Assembly (NCBI GenBank): GCA_001599595.1
Contig: BCHH01000018.1
Span: forward strand, 107,175 to 171,174
Direction of reading: 5' to 3'
Source: Beverwykella pulmonaria
Taxonomy: Eukaryota > Ascomycota > Dothideomycetes > Pleosporales > Melanommataceae
Length of the DNA stretch: 64,000 nucleotides
The notes below the pieces were generated by a model, which worked only from the letters and a program-made list of their open reading frames with translations, had not been told where the DNA came from and did no database searches. The first letter of the stretch is position 1, and every line of letters starts with the position of its first letter. Shown one piece after another: positions 12,022 through 23,158 of this stretch. Made by a program: the position numbers and the translations under genes.

Positions 12022-12298
12022 AGCGGGAAATATTAAGTTCCAGGAGTTTGTTATTCGATAGTCCGAGGCCGACGTTTAAATAAAAGTTTGAGAGGACGAT
12101 GTATCGAGGTAGGGTTCAGGGGATTTGGGTTAGCATTGGTGTAGGCAGTACTTGAACTATTCATAACTGTTGAGATGTGACGGAGTAGATAGAAAGGAAG
12201 ATGATTCATATTGATTCTACAGAGGAACTACCGAAGAGATATAGACTTACCAGGCAAGCTAGGAGCCTGCCAAGATAGTGAATCGCAAACATAAAGAT
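12022..12298. other. intergenic region downstream of HET pseudogene
   Basis: No feature recognised. Confidence 0.4.
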
Positions 12299-12372
12299 GA
12301 GTCACATGAGCAAACACGGAAGTGAGTCACATGAGCAAACACGGAAGTGAGTCACATGAGCAAACATGAAGT
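12299..12372 (+). repeat. Tandem repeat, 25-bp unit, about three copies
   Basis: The unit GAGTCACATGAGCAAACACG plus GAAGT occurs twice exactly (12299-12323, 12324-12348) and a third time with one deletion and a substitution (12349-12372). Confidence 0.95.
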
Positions 12373-13465
12373 TGTCTCAGCATGTGACACACAGGCCGAC
12401 AATAACTAAGTCCCGATATTTAGTCAATCTCGAAGCCTATCTTTCAGGATGTGATGACACAGGCTTGTGTACAGAAGCTCGCAAGCGCAGCTATGACGTC
12501 TTTCACAGAATGTGCCCTTCTTTAGAGTCAAAATAACTTCCTCTTTCTATCTCTTCACGTATCATCATCAGGGAAGTAGGTGTTTTATCTTGTTTGTAAC
12601 GCTTGATTTGGGGGCGTAAGCTCAGGGGCAGCTCCCGAAGTCGAGTCTCGTGTGAGAGCCCTCGTGGCCCAGTCACGTGCGAGCGATGAGATACCCTCCG
12701 AGGGTTGGAGAGTACGTAGTACGTAGTACTCTGAGAGGGAGCTGGCCACTCGGCCTCGGACTATATACAGAAAGCAAAGAATCAAATAAATACAAAAAAC
12801 AACGCAAGTAGCTTGAGTTCGTGTCGAACTTGTTGGGACGGTGGGTGGGGAAACAAATCGAGCCATATTAGCCTATTGAGCGTACAATGAGGCTGTTGAT
12901 GATAGCTGAGGAGAGATGGGCGAGGTGGAGGAGGACGAGAAGGTTCTGCTCTGAGGCACCAAGGCCCGTGTCGGGACTTGGCATCAACCACGTGATATAT
13001 AGAACCAACCAAAAAACAAACAATAAAGCGAAAGTACGCCAATCAACCAGGTCAGAAGTCTTGGAAAGGGCAAAGGTTATGAGCTTTGAGTCTTAGAGGA
13101 TAGCTACGAAGTCAGGTTGTGAAGTAAGATGTGTATTGACTTGGGAGCCCTCAGAGGGGGCGGACGCCGAGCTACATACTGTACGAAACAACCTACGGGC
13201 AAATGCCAAGACTTCACTCCACCCTGACAATGATACCGGTAGGAGGCACCACCAAGGGGTGATACTAAGGGGTAACTATACTAGGGAAGGTCCGTGCATA
13301 CCGTGCGCAGTGGAAGCGTGACACCTGGACCTCCTTTGCGCGTTGAGTCCGGGTTTTGTAGGATGCAGCAGCAGATTGACCGTCTGTGTATAGGGTAAGG
13401 CGCGCGGGGTTCGTTTTGCCCTGGCCCACTAAAATAGGACCGATTGCGGCTAGTGCAAAACGAGT
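12373..13465. other. non-coding stretch with possible degenerate LTR
   Basis: No gene is seen. From about 12597 (TGTAACGCTTGATTTGG) the sequence has an LTR-like feel, with a TATATACAG box near 12762 and a short direct repeat GTACGTAGTACGTAGTACTC near 12712, but no partner or target-site duplication was found. Confidence 0.3.
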
Positions 13466-13691
13466 CCACACCTAATCATCACGGCGTAATTTATCTGTGA
13501 TGGACTGTAAGGCCTGTGGCTGTGCGGAATCTTGGCAGGCAGGTCGACCTCAGCCCCGCAGTCTTGTGGTCCCCACAACCTTGGCCATGACTCCGGTCAG
13601 CCAACTCAACTCTCTGAAAACACCTACAGAATCTACCACCCCACAAGGCCATGGCCGGTGGGGGTCGGCCGTCCTCCCTGCTAGCGGTGGC
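13466..13691 (-). repeat. Dispersed MITE-like repeat R2, copy 2 (inverted)
   Basis: The reverse complement starts GCCACCGCTAGCAGGGAGG and matches copy 1 at 8671-8895 over its whole length, including the GTTTTCAGAGAGTTGAGTTGG core and the CGCACAG and AATAAATTA parts near the far end. Confidence 0.75.
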
Positions 13692-13983
13692 AAGATCGCG
13701 TACCCCCGAAGTATCTGCTACAGCTGTATCCTGCTTAAAAATAAGCTTCTGGAACATACCTCTACATGTCTGCAAAAGGGAGCCTGAAAGTGCTTTATGC
13801 ACGAACTAGAGGCCTATGCTAAGACTTTTTGTTGTTTAATAATGGGAGGTTAGACTAGTTGCGCAGCATTTACTTTCGCAGCAGACCTCAAAGCAAAGCG
13901 CCCATAATACTGAAGCTTACGCTTATTACGCTGCTCTACAGTTGCACCTAACTATAAACTCTACAAAGCGAAAGTGAATCATA

Positions 13984-14361
13984 TTAACTATCGGTTGACC
14001 GGTAGTTGCGCATAACGCTTGCAAGCGCCTCTTGTGATACCAGCCGCGAAGGATGGTCATCTCGGAGGACCACCGCTTCTGCGGCTACAACATGCTCGAG
14101 CAGCTCCACCGCCTTCTTCACCTGTCCGTCTGCATGGTATGCGATTGTGAGCACGTGCTGCGACGCCAGTCGGTCTGGGTGCTCTTCCGCCAGCACCTCC
14201 CCTTTTACTGTGACTATGTGCTCCAGCAGCTCCACCGCCTTCTTCACCTGTCCGTCTGCTTGGTATGCTTTTGCGAGCTCGTGCTGCGACCCAGTCGGGA
14301 AGTGTGCTCTTCCGCTAGCACCTTCTCTTTCTGCCATTAGGCAACTTAGAGTCTCAGCCAT
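13984..14361 (-). pseudogene. TPR-repeat fragment of an NLR-like protein
   Basis: The open frame (125 residues) holds two to three tetratricopeptide repeats with the recurrent phrase YQADGQVKKAVELLEH and EEHPDRLASQ, typical of the C-terminal TPR arrays of fungal NB-ARC/NACHT proteins. No nucleotide-binding or effector domain exists on either side, so it is a detached fragment rather than a full gene. It ends at a TAA at 13984-13986. An expressed short TPR protein cannot be excluded. Confidence 0.6.
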
Positions 14362-14695
14362 TGGAAGTCAAGGGCAAGGTAACATGACCGTAGGGTTGCT
14401 AGGTATGCGTAAACCTTTTTCTCGAAAGCCGGCACTCATTACTCACACAACCCACTATCCCCAGCATCTAGACATCTAAATATACATTTACTTAATCTGT
14501 ACATGCAGGATGTTGTTGCGTGGAAGCTTCCCGCCCAATAGTACTCGGCAGCGCGGAGGACTGTGAGAAACTACTACGCGCACAAACAAATTTACGCCGC
14601 ACGGTTGTAGGCGGATCGTGCTCGGCATCTTACAACATCTCGGCCACGCCCAGAATTCAGCTTCCAAGCCTCAGGAGAAGTCTCGGCCAGCCATC
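14362..14695. other. intergenic region between TPR fragment and barrel gene
   Basis: Nothing recognised. Confidence 0.4.
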
Positions 14696-15773
14696 CTATG
14701 GCGCCCGTTTCCCATTCCATTCGGAGCAATCGACTCTCGTTGCCGTGCCTACCCCTAGTCCAATACCGGACGACCCAAACATGGCATCTGACGCACCCGA
14801 ATCAATGCACAAATTGATATTAACATTAGCGCCATATTGGTTTGTTAGGCCCAGATTCCGCTGACCACAGAGTGGATTTCCAAGCGCTACTCGTCGGTTT
14901 AGCTGATTGCTTTTCATGGCTCGAAGAGACTCACCTGGGCAAAGATTGTTTGCTATTACCACCATCGACTGCGAGCCGTTCCTGAACCCATTGCCGGAGC
15001 TGTCTGTCTTAACCTCTAACTTCCAGCAGGTTCCACAGCCGGGTCCTTGGCCTTCGCCTGGTCCGGCGCCGAAGAGTGCTTGCGAGAGACCAACTGTAAA
15101 TCCTGGCTTCAAGGTGCAATCAGTCTCTATCCTTCGGGAAATTTTGCGCGAGGACGCTTACGTTGCTATAAAATCCGCAAGCCGTAGCCGCAGTATTGCA
15201 ATTCGGGGATCCAGACAGATCGCCAGAGCCGTAGTATGTGAAGGTTGCCTTGTATGATGCGCCGATATTAAAGGCCGAGGAATCGGGGGAAGCAACCGGA
15301 ATCAGGACACTTGAGGGTGTCGCGCTAGGGGTCGGAGTTGAGGTTCCTGATGGGGATTTGCGCAAAACGACGACGATTACAGCCGCTATGACTCCTCCGA
15401 TGACGAGTACCGCCGTGATAAGAGCTAGCCACCACCAGGGTTGCGAAAAGCGTCTCTTTTTCAGTTGATCATGGTGTGTTGTCAAATGATTTTCTCCCGA
15501 TGAGGATGATAATGGCCAGGCCTGTGGGTGTCCGATCCAAGCACCATCAATCGACTCTGGTCCGGGCTCTGGTGAATATGGGTAGAGGAGGCATTTTGTA
15601 GGCGTCTCAACGGGCATAAGTCCTCCTTCATCCCGCGAAATCGCTTCTTTTCCCGTATTCGACTGCCCGTCGGTCGTCTCATCGGCGTAAGTCTCGACGA
15701 GGTCTTGGCCGGTCTTTTTCATATGATAAAAAACCGCAAACTCCTCCCCCTCGCTTGAGATGTCGTTAGACAT
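14696..15773 (-). CDS. Membrane-anchored double-psi beta-barrel (expansin/RlpA-like) protein
   Basis: Model complement(join(14696..15106, 15162..15773)), 340 residues; the 55-bp intron (donor GTAAGC) splits the barrel in phase 0. I chose the ATG at 15773; upstream there is only a GTG. Residues 1-110 are hydrophilic and presumably cytosolic, residues about 113-137 are one strongly hydrophobic helix (LALITAVLVIGGVIAAVIVV) preceded by KKRR, then a Ser/Thr/Pro-rich stalk, then the barrel from about residue 175: TFTYYGSGDLSGSPNC, ACGFY, CGTCWKLEV, SMVVIANNLCP and a closing NLCIDSGA segment. These cysteine-rich blocks match the EG45/expansin-like DPBB fold. It is therefore a type II membrane protein with a wall-facing barrel. 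It diverges from the GH45 gene at 16497, which uses the same fold. Confidence 0.75.
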
Positions 15774-16430
15774 GTGTAGCTGTGACTTTTTAGCAGTGTT
15801 AATACACAAGGTGAACTATCTTTCCAAGCGATTGAAGGAAAGATAAAGGGATGGAAAAGTGTCAGTAAGGATGCTTGGGGCTGCAAAAAATTACGCCCTT
15901 ATGTGAAGATTGAGTTGATTGTGAGGGGATAGTTAGCGAGGGCTTTATATACAGGGGATCATCGATATGTATCAGATTTCGCACCTGCCGTGAAGCCGTT
16001 GTAACATTACCTTTCGTCGCAGGCAACAGTACCTATTCATATATTCTAGTTAGGTAGTAGGGTATTTACAACTAGTTACTTTTAAGAAGCGAGGGTAAAA
16101 GCCTATTGGACTTCAGATACAAGGATTGCTACACAACGCGCTGCAACCTCCTTATGTGTAGCCTCGATGCGACCGGCGGTTGCGTGAGTCTTATTGTCAT
16201 TCGACTTATAGTTGCGCATTCAGAGAAATAGGCGTTCGGAGTCGTGTATTAGTGCCTCAACATTCGTGCAGCTGGTAAACTCAGCTGTCATCTTGAGAGG
16301 GGCTCTGGACCCGCGTAACCTCAGGTCTACATCCCGACCATACACTGCTATACAGTAGTGCTGAGCATACCCCATGGAGACATTGACATGTTCGGTGGGG
16401 GGTTGGAGCATCTCTTAGCTCGATAATCGC
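15774..16430. other. divergent promoter region between barrel protein and GH45
   Basis: The two genes are transcribed away from each other, so both promoters must lie in this 660-bp stretch. No other gene is seen. Confidence 0.45.
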
Positions 16431-16438
16431 GTATAAAA
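16431..16438 (+). promoter_or_regulatory. TATA box of the GH45 gene
   Basis: GTATAAAA lies 66 bp before the predicted original start codon, followed by a pyrimidine-rich leader (TTTACTCTCCTCATC) typical of fungal 5' leaders. Confidence 0.5.
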
Positions 16439-16496
16439 ACCTACAAGTACCCAGACGCTTAGCTTTACTCTCCTCATCGCGACCCTCCTCATCACG

Positions 16497-17228
16497 ATAT
16501 ACTCCCAATTCTTCGCCCTTTTCTTCCTCGTTACTACAGTTTCAGCCATTCATGGCGTAACAACCCACTACTGGGACTGCTGCAAGTCTTCTTGTGCCTG
16601 GCCCGACAAAGCACACGTCTCGGAGCCTGTGCGCACCTGCAACCGGCAGGACCTATGGCCCAACCCTCTTAATCCCAACGAGCAGTCCGCCTGCGGTGTT
16701 GGAGAAGCCTACTCCTGTAGCAACAACGGACCGTGGACCGTCAACGACAATCTCGCTTACGGTTTCGCTGCGGCTAAGCTGCTGGGGAAAATAGAGCGGG
16801 ACTCGTGCTGTGCTTGCTACGAGTGAGTTGAAAATTCGCAATGGCATCCGGGCGTGAACATCGTTGACGTGCTGAACAGGCTCACATTTACCTCCACCTC
16901 CATTACCGGCAAGAAGATGATTGTTCAAGTCACTAATACGGGCGCGGACCTCAACGACAACCATTTCGATATCGCCATTCCGGGTGGTGGGGTGGGTGCC
17001 TTTGTCGAGGGTTGGCACAAGCAGTTTCCCGGTGTCGATCCGGGGAACCGGTATGGCGGCTTCACCAAACGGGATGACTGCTTTCGGCTGCCTGCTGGTA
17101 TGTTTCGCGACGGTTGTTTCTGGAGGTTTGACTGGTTTCAAAACGCGGACAATCCTTCAGTCGACTTCCATGAGGTATCTTGTCCTCAAGCGATGATTGA
17201 TAGGACGCACTGCGGTAGGTGGGCGTGA
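16497..17228 (+). pseudogene. GH45 endoglucanase with lost start codon
   Basis: Model join(16497..16822, 16880..17228), 57-bp intron with GTGAGT donor and ACAG acceptor, phase 2, rebuilding CACYE-LTFTS. The catalytic domain looks complete: THYWDCCKSSCAW (nucleophile-side Asp in YWDCC), the conserved CNRQD and SCCACYEL blocks, VQVTNTGADLNDNHFDI (second catalytic Asp region) and IPGGGVG. There is no cellulose-binding module. Signal-peptide-like residues YSQFFALFFLVTTVSA precede the domain, but the codon where Met is expected is ATA at 16497-16499, and upstream the frame closes at a TAA at 16434 with no ATG. A single G-to-A change of ATGT to ATAT explains this. GH45 enzymes cut beta-1,4-glucan in plant cell walls. 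An unseen upstream exon would rescue the gene, so pseudogene status is likely, not proven. Confidence 0.7.
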
Positions 17229-17580
17229 AATATTGGCGCGAGAGGTCCTGACTATTTCGTTTCCGTCATTTGAACAAACCAGCCTGGCTTTACCGACGTC
17301 CATTCGGTACTCTGTGCCTCACTCTTGAGGTTCGGCAATACTGTACGTAGAATTGATCCACTTGGTAGACCCACCAAATTGGCTAAGGGCAAGGTTGCAC
17401 CCCGGTATGTGGGATCAATGAAAATTGTGTTCTCAAACCCGTGCGGGGAAAAGGGCCTGTGAATCAGGGATTAATGCCATCTTCCTAAGCCGGACTTAAA
17501 TCTACTGTCTATTTGGGACCACATGCTCTGGCAGGGCATGGAATATAGAGAACTGCTGCACGTCGGAAGACCTTCCTGCC
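17229..17580. other. intergenic region
   Basis: No gene or site recognised. Confidence 0.4.
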
Positions 17581-18811
17581 ATGATACTCAAATTTTCCGG
17601 CAAGTCGTGCGCTCCACCAAGGACTACGGAGGGTCTCGTGCTTAAAATGACACGGATTAGTACAGCAATCCCGATTCAGACTTACCTCAATCAGCGAGGC
17701 CCCCTCTCCACTGAACCTGCCAAGGATATTGACAAACGTCAGGCGGCGTATGGCATGTTTATACATCGCAGTAATATCCCGGAAACGCTGCAGAAACACA
17801 TTGATGAGGTAGTCATGGACATGCGAAAGCCAACTACACCGTCAGCAGCGCGGCTTGCCCGGAACTCAAGGAGAACACGCGGCATGAACGAACCACAGGG
17901 CAAGGAAATGCTTGCAAGGGATCTGCTCTTCAAAACGGAGATTGATGACAGCGAGGAGCTCATACAGGTCCTTCCTGAGGTCATGTTTGGCCGCCACTGG
18001 CTATCTGCCGCGCCAGACAAGTGGGTGGAGAGACAATACGGTGCTCTTGGGCAACCGCGGCCTGATCATGCTGTTGGCTACATTACCCAGCAGGATGCAC
18101 ACTTGATGGATCCGCGCTCAAAGGCGGCGCTGGACAGGACAGAGGAAGACAAGATTACAAGGTAAGCTGCTTCCAGGTTGCAAACCAGCCGTATCGTAGC
18201 TGACATGATATGGCAGACACGCGTTGACTACACAGCTGCACTTCCCGTTCCTCACTTGCCAGTGGAAGAGTCAAAAAAGCGGAGAAGGCCACTATCATGC
18301 TTCACTACAGGGTGCGCGAGACGGTGCACCTATTGTGCGCAGCCTCCACGACTTCTACAAAACCGCACAGCACACTCCGTCGATCGTCGATACAGCACAT
18401 TTCTCGCTGACTACTGACACTGACAGTGCGAAACTTTGGGTGCATTGACTTGAGACCAAAGAAGATGGAGGAACGGACTATCACATGGAGCTTATCAGCC
18501 AAGCCTTTTTGAGGCCGCTGACACCTAGGGATACTGGCATGGTCGATATGCGCAAGACGCTCCGCAACATTCTTGAGTACGCTGTTGGCGCATGGCTTGA
18601 CAACATCAAGGCTGCCATCGCTAGTCTGCTACTTCCTCCATCGCAGACGCGAAGCCCGAAGCGGGGACAGTCAAAGAAGTCGATGTCTTCGTCCGACACC
18701 ATGTCCAACTCCACAACGCCACATCCGCTCGCTACTGCGCCGAAATTCGATCCGCAACTACCGACGCCGGAATTTTCGTCTCCGCCACTCAAGAGACTAC
18801 GGGAAGAGTAA
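17581..18811 (+). pseudogene. DUF7924-type fungal protein, interrupted by one stop
   Basis: Model join(17581..18161, 18217..18811); the 55-bp intron (GTAAGC donor, GGCAG acceptor) joins in phase 2. The C-terminal half resembles the fungal domain I know as DUF7924: FPFLTCQWKSQ, HYHASLQGARDGA, a tyrosine-rich helix, ISQAFL and the MRKTLRNILEYAVG helix. Function of this family is unknown. In frame, TGA at 18446-18448 replaces a position where Trp is usual (LWVH-stop), a TGG to TGA change; downstream the same frame stays open for 120 codons to 18811, ending in a Pro/Ser-rich tail with basic residues. The single lesion suggests recent loss or a sequencing error. The family name is from memory and carries some doubt. 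Confidence 0.6.
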
Positions 18812-19454
18812 GGGTTGTAGGGTAGAATGATGGTAGTAAGGCGGCATCTAACTACTGGTTTAGGTGTTAGACTTTTTCATTTCTTCAAATTCGTTCATGA
18901 AGATATGCAGTATTCATTGTGCCAGGACGTTAGAGAATTGGAGTGGTAGCGGTCGTAATTTTCATTTAGGTCATTCAGTGCACTAGTCTAGGTGATCAGT
19001 ATCCCGGTCAAACATATACACTAAGAGTACCATGCTCATTTCCTATCTTCTGCTATCTTGGGTGACCAGGCTTTGCGATAGGTCTGAGATTAGATCTGGT
19101 CATGGAATCTCTTGGCATCCACCCGCCACAGGAGGCGATGATGCCTATTTCAACTCCTTCATCCACGCCAAAAGAAACTCAACGCCTCTCGCACAAGGGT
19201 GTGGCTAGAGCGGGTCGGCCGCCCTCCCTGCTAGCGTGGATCGAGGGCGTTCGCCTGCTTCTGGCGAGGCTTAAGTGCCGAATCTTTAAAACGTGGTTCT
19301 ATGAGTGGCCATCTTGTCACTGGATCTTGAGGATGCTCAAAGCTTTACGGTGGCAAATTTAAAAGCTATATATTCATGCTGATTCCCGACCTCCTCTATG
19401 AAACAGAGATCATAAAAAATATAACAAGTGAGTAATCAAAATATACACCCTCTA
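18812..19454. other. intergenic region with a fragment of repeat R2
   Basis: At 19211-19240 the sequence CGGGTCGGCCGCCCTCCCTGCTAGCG matches the inverted start of repeat R2; the rest of R2 is missing. No gene is seen. Confidence 0.5.
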
Positions 19455-19895
19455 AAGTGCGATGACGAGCTCAGTCTTCACTATCGTGGATGTGCAAGGC
19501 AAATGAAGGGATAAGTAGGCCCTATTTTAGCTACACTAAGATAGAGATAGAAGGCGTACTCAGGGAGAACGATCCTGTATACAGAAGGGTACGGTCTGGG
19601 CGCAGGCCGACCGAGCATGTCCTGAGAGTGTGGCATGGCGTGGCGCGCACACGTTGTATGACGTGGTTGAGCTGAGCGTGCGCTACTGTCGCATCTGATG
19701 CGTGCTCCTATGATGCGTGGTTGAGCTGAACGCCTGCCACCGTAACATCTGACACGTGTTCATGTGATGTGTGGTCGAGCTGGAGAGCAGCACCGTCACA
19801 ACAGCTGTGTCGTGATGGCTGAGATTGACAGGCTTTCGCCCTCATATATTGCTTTGATTGTCCTTTCTGCCATGTCAGATATTTTGTCTCGATTT
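19455..19895 (+). repeat. Dispersed direct repeat R4, copy 1
   Basis: About 420-440 bp recur in the same orientation at 25214-25634. Shared blocks include CTCAGGGAGAACGATCCT, GGCGCAGGCCGACCGAGCAT and CATCTGACACGTGTTCATGT. Inside are three degenerate units of about 54 bp built around GTGGTTGAGCTGA (about 19640-19790). No coding capacity. Confidence 0.8.
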
Positions 19896-21694
19896 TTGGA
19901 ATGCTAAATCCAGACTCAGGAGGTCTCTTGAAAGCAATACGTATGATCAACAACGCTAATCCATCGCGTGAGAAAGTCATTGTCGATGTTCATCCCAACC
20001 GACCCAATTTCCGCGGAATAGACGCAGGTTTCTCAATAATTGTAGAAGTTGATCCTTTTCTCAACAAGATTAAGCTCGCAGGCGGAATTCTTAGTAAAAG
20101 TTGCATCGCACACATTGTTATAAACAATACGTTCTTCATTTTAGGGGAAATTCCACGTGTCACACCTTAAAAAAATGGTATTCCTGGGGGCATTTGGCTT
20201 AACTGTATTATCAGCAAGTAGGTCAAGGATAAAGATATTATGCAGGAGCAATTCGCAATGGTGAATTTTAAAAGTCTATGTAGTCCACCCTTTTTAATTT
20301 CTATTCTAGCTCACACATACATCTAGACAAAGGCAATGCACTGAGGGAGGGTGAGAATTAAGGTGAGGTTTAGCAGTACTGTTGCAATTTCGTTGTATCT
20401 AACTGCCAAACAAAATGAAATAAAGATGTGCAATGAAGGACAGAAGAAATATTCGTGTGCTCGTTGGGGTTCGATTCATGATGTCCGTTCGTTGATATTT
20501 CGTTGATGATGAATGATGCATGATGCATGGGTGTGGTGTTCGGATTGCCCATATATGCCGCGTTGATTGATGATGAAGCGAACAGCTGACAAAGAAACCA
20601 ATACCCGTTCCCTGCACTATGCACCCAAGCCTTCAACCCGTGCCTGAGGTGGATTTCAGCAGAGTAGCTCTTCGCTACGGCGCAGTAGACGCTTAGCTCA
20701 TATTCTTACACCCAACTCCCAGGCCACAAACATATTCGTCTATGCAAAGTACGCATATCAATTCATCGCTCCAGAATAAAGCAGGCAACTTTACACTTAT
20801 CAATCTACCCATTTATCCCACTATTTACCCTCTCCTCCTCATTCTAATCTTCGAGACCCACTGCATAATAATAACATATATACAGCCTGTTATCAAAATA
20901 ACGTATATCATAATTGGGTGTTGAGGAGACGCCCATTGACGCGCGTCGTGAACCTAACTTTTGTCTTGTGAATGTATCATTTGGAATCTGGGCTGATGCC
21001 TGCCGGGAACCTAATCTACTCGTCATAGCTGTAATGACTTTGTTGACTCTGTTGGAAGCTTCCCATATAAGACCAAAGTATATTTTTGGCGGCGGACGGA
21101 GATAACAGGTTAGAACCTGAATCGAAGCGTGGTTTCCTTCAAACATATCTTTCCCTTGCTCAACTCCTGAATCGGGCGGTGAATTGTTTGAGAAATTCAT
21201 AGCATGGGAGCACTGTAAAATCTCCATTTTCCTGCAATGGAAAGCAGGAGCGCTGTCGGGGGGAGGTCTATTTTCTGAACTTTGTCCAGGGTTAACATCT
21301 TGGAGAAATTCACCCCGCCTTACACTGCGTCATCAGTGTTGCTAGTGATCCTAATTTAATTATCCAGTTCCATTGCACTTACTATACACAGTATCAGTCT
21401 AATATGCTGTTGCGTACTCAAAACAGGATCTGCAATAGTGAACTTTGAAAACTCATTAACTTAAAGTTATAGTTATACTATTTGGATATGTGACGTTGAG
21501 GCTAGGCCAGATAGAATTTCTGCCTGGGCTGCGCGGCTGAAAACACCGCAGCGTTGCGCCGTCGCAGCGGATACTAGTGCGTGCTTGGTATAGAGCATCC
21601 CACAATAATATACTCCCGGCACTATTCGTTCCTAGTGCAGACGATGCAGCAAGGACAGTAGCGTGTCCCATATAGTCACTTGCAGGACAAGCAC
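19896..21694. other. 1.8-kb stretch without convincing gene
   Basis: An 89-codon open frame at 19901-20170 and some shorter ones show no recognisable motif and no splice partners. The region is moderately AT-rich. I see no gene I can support. Confidence 0.4.
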
Positions 21695-21880
21695 AAAGGT
21701 ACATAGAGTGTAAGCAGGACACTACCGTCACGTGGATATGCCACTGACTGATCAGTCCGTCATATATATATCAGCTGTACATATCTCATACACACACATA
21801 CATACATACACACACACACACAGACATACAATACACATCTTCATACTCTTTCCTCCACACTCCAGCTTACATAGAGAGTA
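21695..21880 (-). repeat. Dispersed repeat R3, copy 2 (inverted), with CA/TACA microsatellite
   Basis: It matches the reverse complement of 9460-9605 (CACGTGGATATGCCACTGAC, CGTCATATATATATCAGCTG). Between about 21786 and 21835 lies an expanded ACATACATACACACACACAC-type simple repeat that copy 1 has only in short form. Confidence 0.65.
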
Positions 21881-22096
21881 CGCAGGAAATGTGTAGCTCT
21901 AGTTTTATGTGTCAGCGTCAGGGGTCGGCAGCAGTGGGATTTTGCCACCACTACTAGTTCCCTATACGATTTGAAACATTTACAAGCTCCTGGCCGGTGC
22001 GGGCCGTCTGGTTCCATGTTTTCTTTCGGGCCTCGTCCCTTTGCTTGGTGTGAAGACTGACGTATATCTGCGACAGCACCCGGCCCACCGTCTGTC

Positions 22097-22564
22097 TCTC
22101 ACACTCTCACACCTACCCCGTCTCTCCTCTTCCGCTACTCAGCTCTCACTTTCAACGCGCACACCATCCACCTCAACCCCGAGTACTGCTCCAACGTCGA
22201 AGGCCATCCCAATCTCCTCGTCCGCGGCCCACTCTCCTTGACGCTCATGCTCACGTTCGTATCAAATCATCTGAAAACGCTCGCGGGCCCGGAGCAAGTG
22301 ATTCGGGAAATCGAATACCAGAACCTCGTCCCACTCTACTGTGGCGAAGAAATGAGGATCTGTGCGAGGGAGAAGAGCACCAAGGCAGAGCATGGCGACA
22401 CCATGTACTAGGACGTGTGGGTCGAGGGTCCAACGGGCGGCATGGCTGTCAAAGGCACTGTTCGGACTGCGCTACGACAAATTCCTCAAAAAAATCCCTT
22501 CTCTTCACCTGCTCTTTCTCCCACTTCTACATCAAATACATCCCCTCCAAGCGTCACCGTCTAG
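22097..22564 (+). pseudogene. Type 2 hydroxyacyl-thioester dehydratase (HTD2/MaoC-like) remnant
   Basis: In one frame from about 22097 I read PSLLFRYSALTFNAHTIHLN, then EGHPNLLVRGPLSLTLML, EIEYQNLVPLYCGEE and VWVEGPTGGMAVKGTVR. These match the C-terminal hot-dog half of fungal HTD2-like dehydratases, which act on 3-hydroxyacyl thioesters, including the SALTFN(A)H.IH motif. A TAG sits directly before DVWVEG (about 22409), a position where Trp or Gln is plausible; the frame then runs on to a TAG at 22562-22564. No N-terminal half is present upstream. It is a truncated, interrupted relic. Confidence 0.7.
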
Positions 22565-22870
22565 CTAGGAGTAGTAAGGATATCAATTATAGACAAATGG
22601 CATTGCGCAATGTTGAATGGAGGGACTAAAGCATATCTACAGGCCAACCTCCCCCACATCGAAAGGAATGACTGAAGCACAAGAACACACTACACCCTTA
22701 TCCCCGCTTCCGCCGACGCTGTGCTGCTATTGGAGCTCGCCTGATCTAACAGTAGATCTGGTACGAGAACAAGTTCGTTGCATCATAGCACTGCTGAAGA
22801 TTGCCCGTACCGACCTCGGTGTATTCGCCCTGGCAGGACCTGGATTTGAAGAGGTGTACTGCAAGCCGCG
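22565..22870. other. intergenic region downstream of two convergent reading frames
   Basis: Nothing recognised. Confidence 0.4.
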
Positions 22871-23158
22871 TTAGCCTACGATCCAATTATGCGTCTCGTC
22901 GTATACTTTTGACTCACCATAGCAGTTGGAGTTGAGCCACCAAGTCGTGAAGCCCTGGCCTGGCAGGAAGTAGCAAACTCCATCGGGAACGAGTTGGTCG
23001 TGCTTGTCGGAGTTGTAGCATTGGCCGTCCCAGGTGGCGATGGAAGCGGCTTCGTTGTATCGTCCTCTGGCTTCGACGGCTGGAGCGGGACCTTCGACCG
23101 GAGCCGAGAGTATTGGAAGGGAGAGAAGGGGAAGAACAGCGAGGACGTACTTGAACAT
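22871..23158 (-). CDS. Small secreted protein, 95 residues
   Basis: The ATG at 23158 opens a signal peptide MFKYVLAVLPLLSLPILSAP; the mature part is about 75 residues with three cysteines (GQCYN, GVCYF, NSNCYG), rich in Trp, Tyr and Asn, and ends WIVG before TAA at 22871-22873. A short acidic/proline pro-region (APVEGPAPAVEARG) may be removed. I do not recognise the family. Size, secretion and isolation among repeats fit a candidate effector or surface protein, which is inference only. Confidence 0.65.
   Translation of the reverse strand: MFKYVLAVLPLLSLPILSAPVEGPAPAVEARGRYNEAASIATWDGQCYNSDKHDQLVPDGVCYFLPGQGFTTWWLNSNCYGESKVYDETHNWIVG

Noticed and set aside
13984..14479. A 157-codon plus-strand frame rich in Ser, Thr and Cys opposite the TPR fragment.
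   Set aside because: Its periodicity mirrors the TPR codons of the minus strand.
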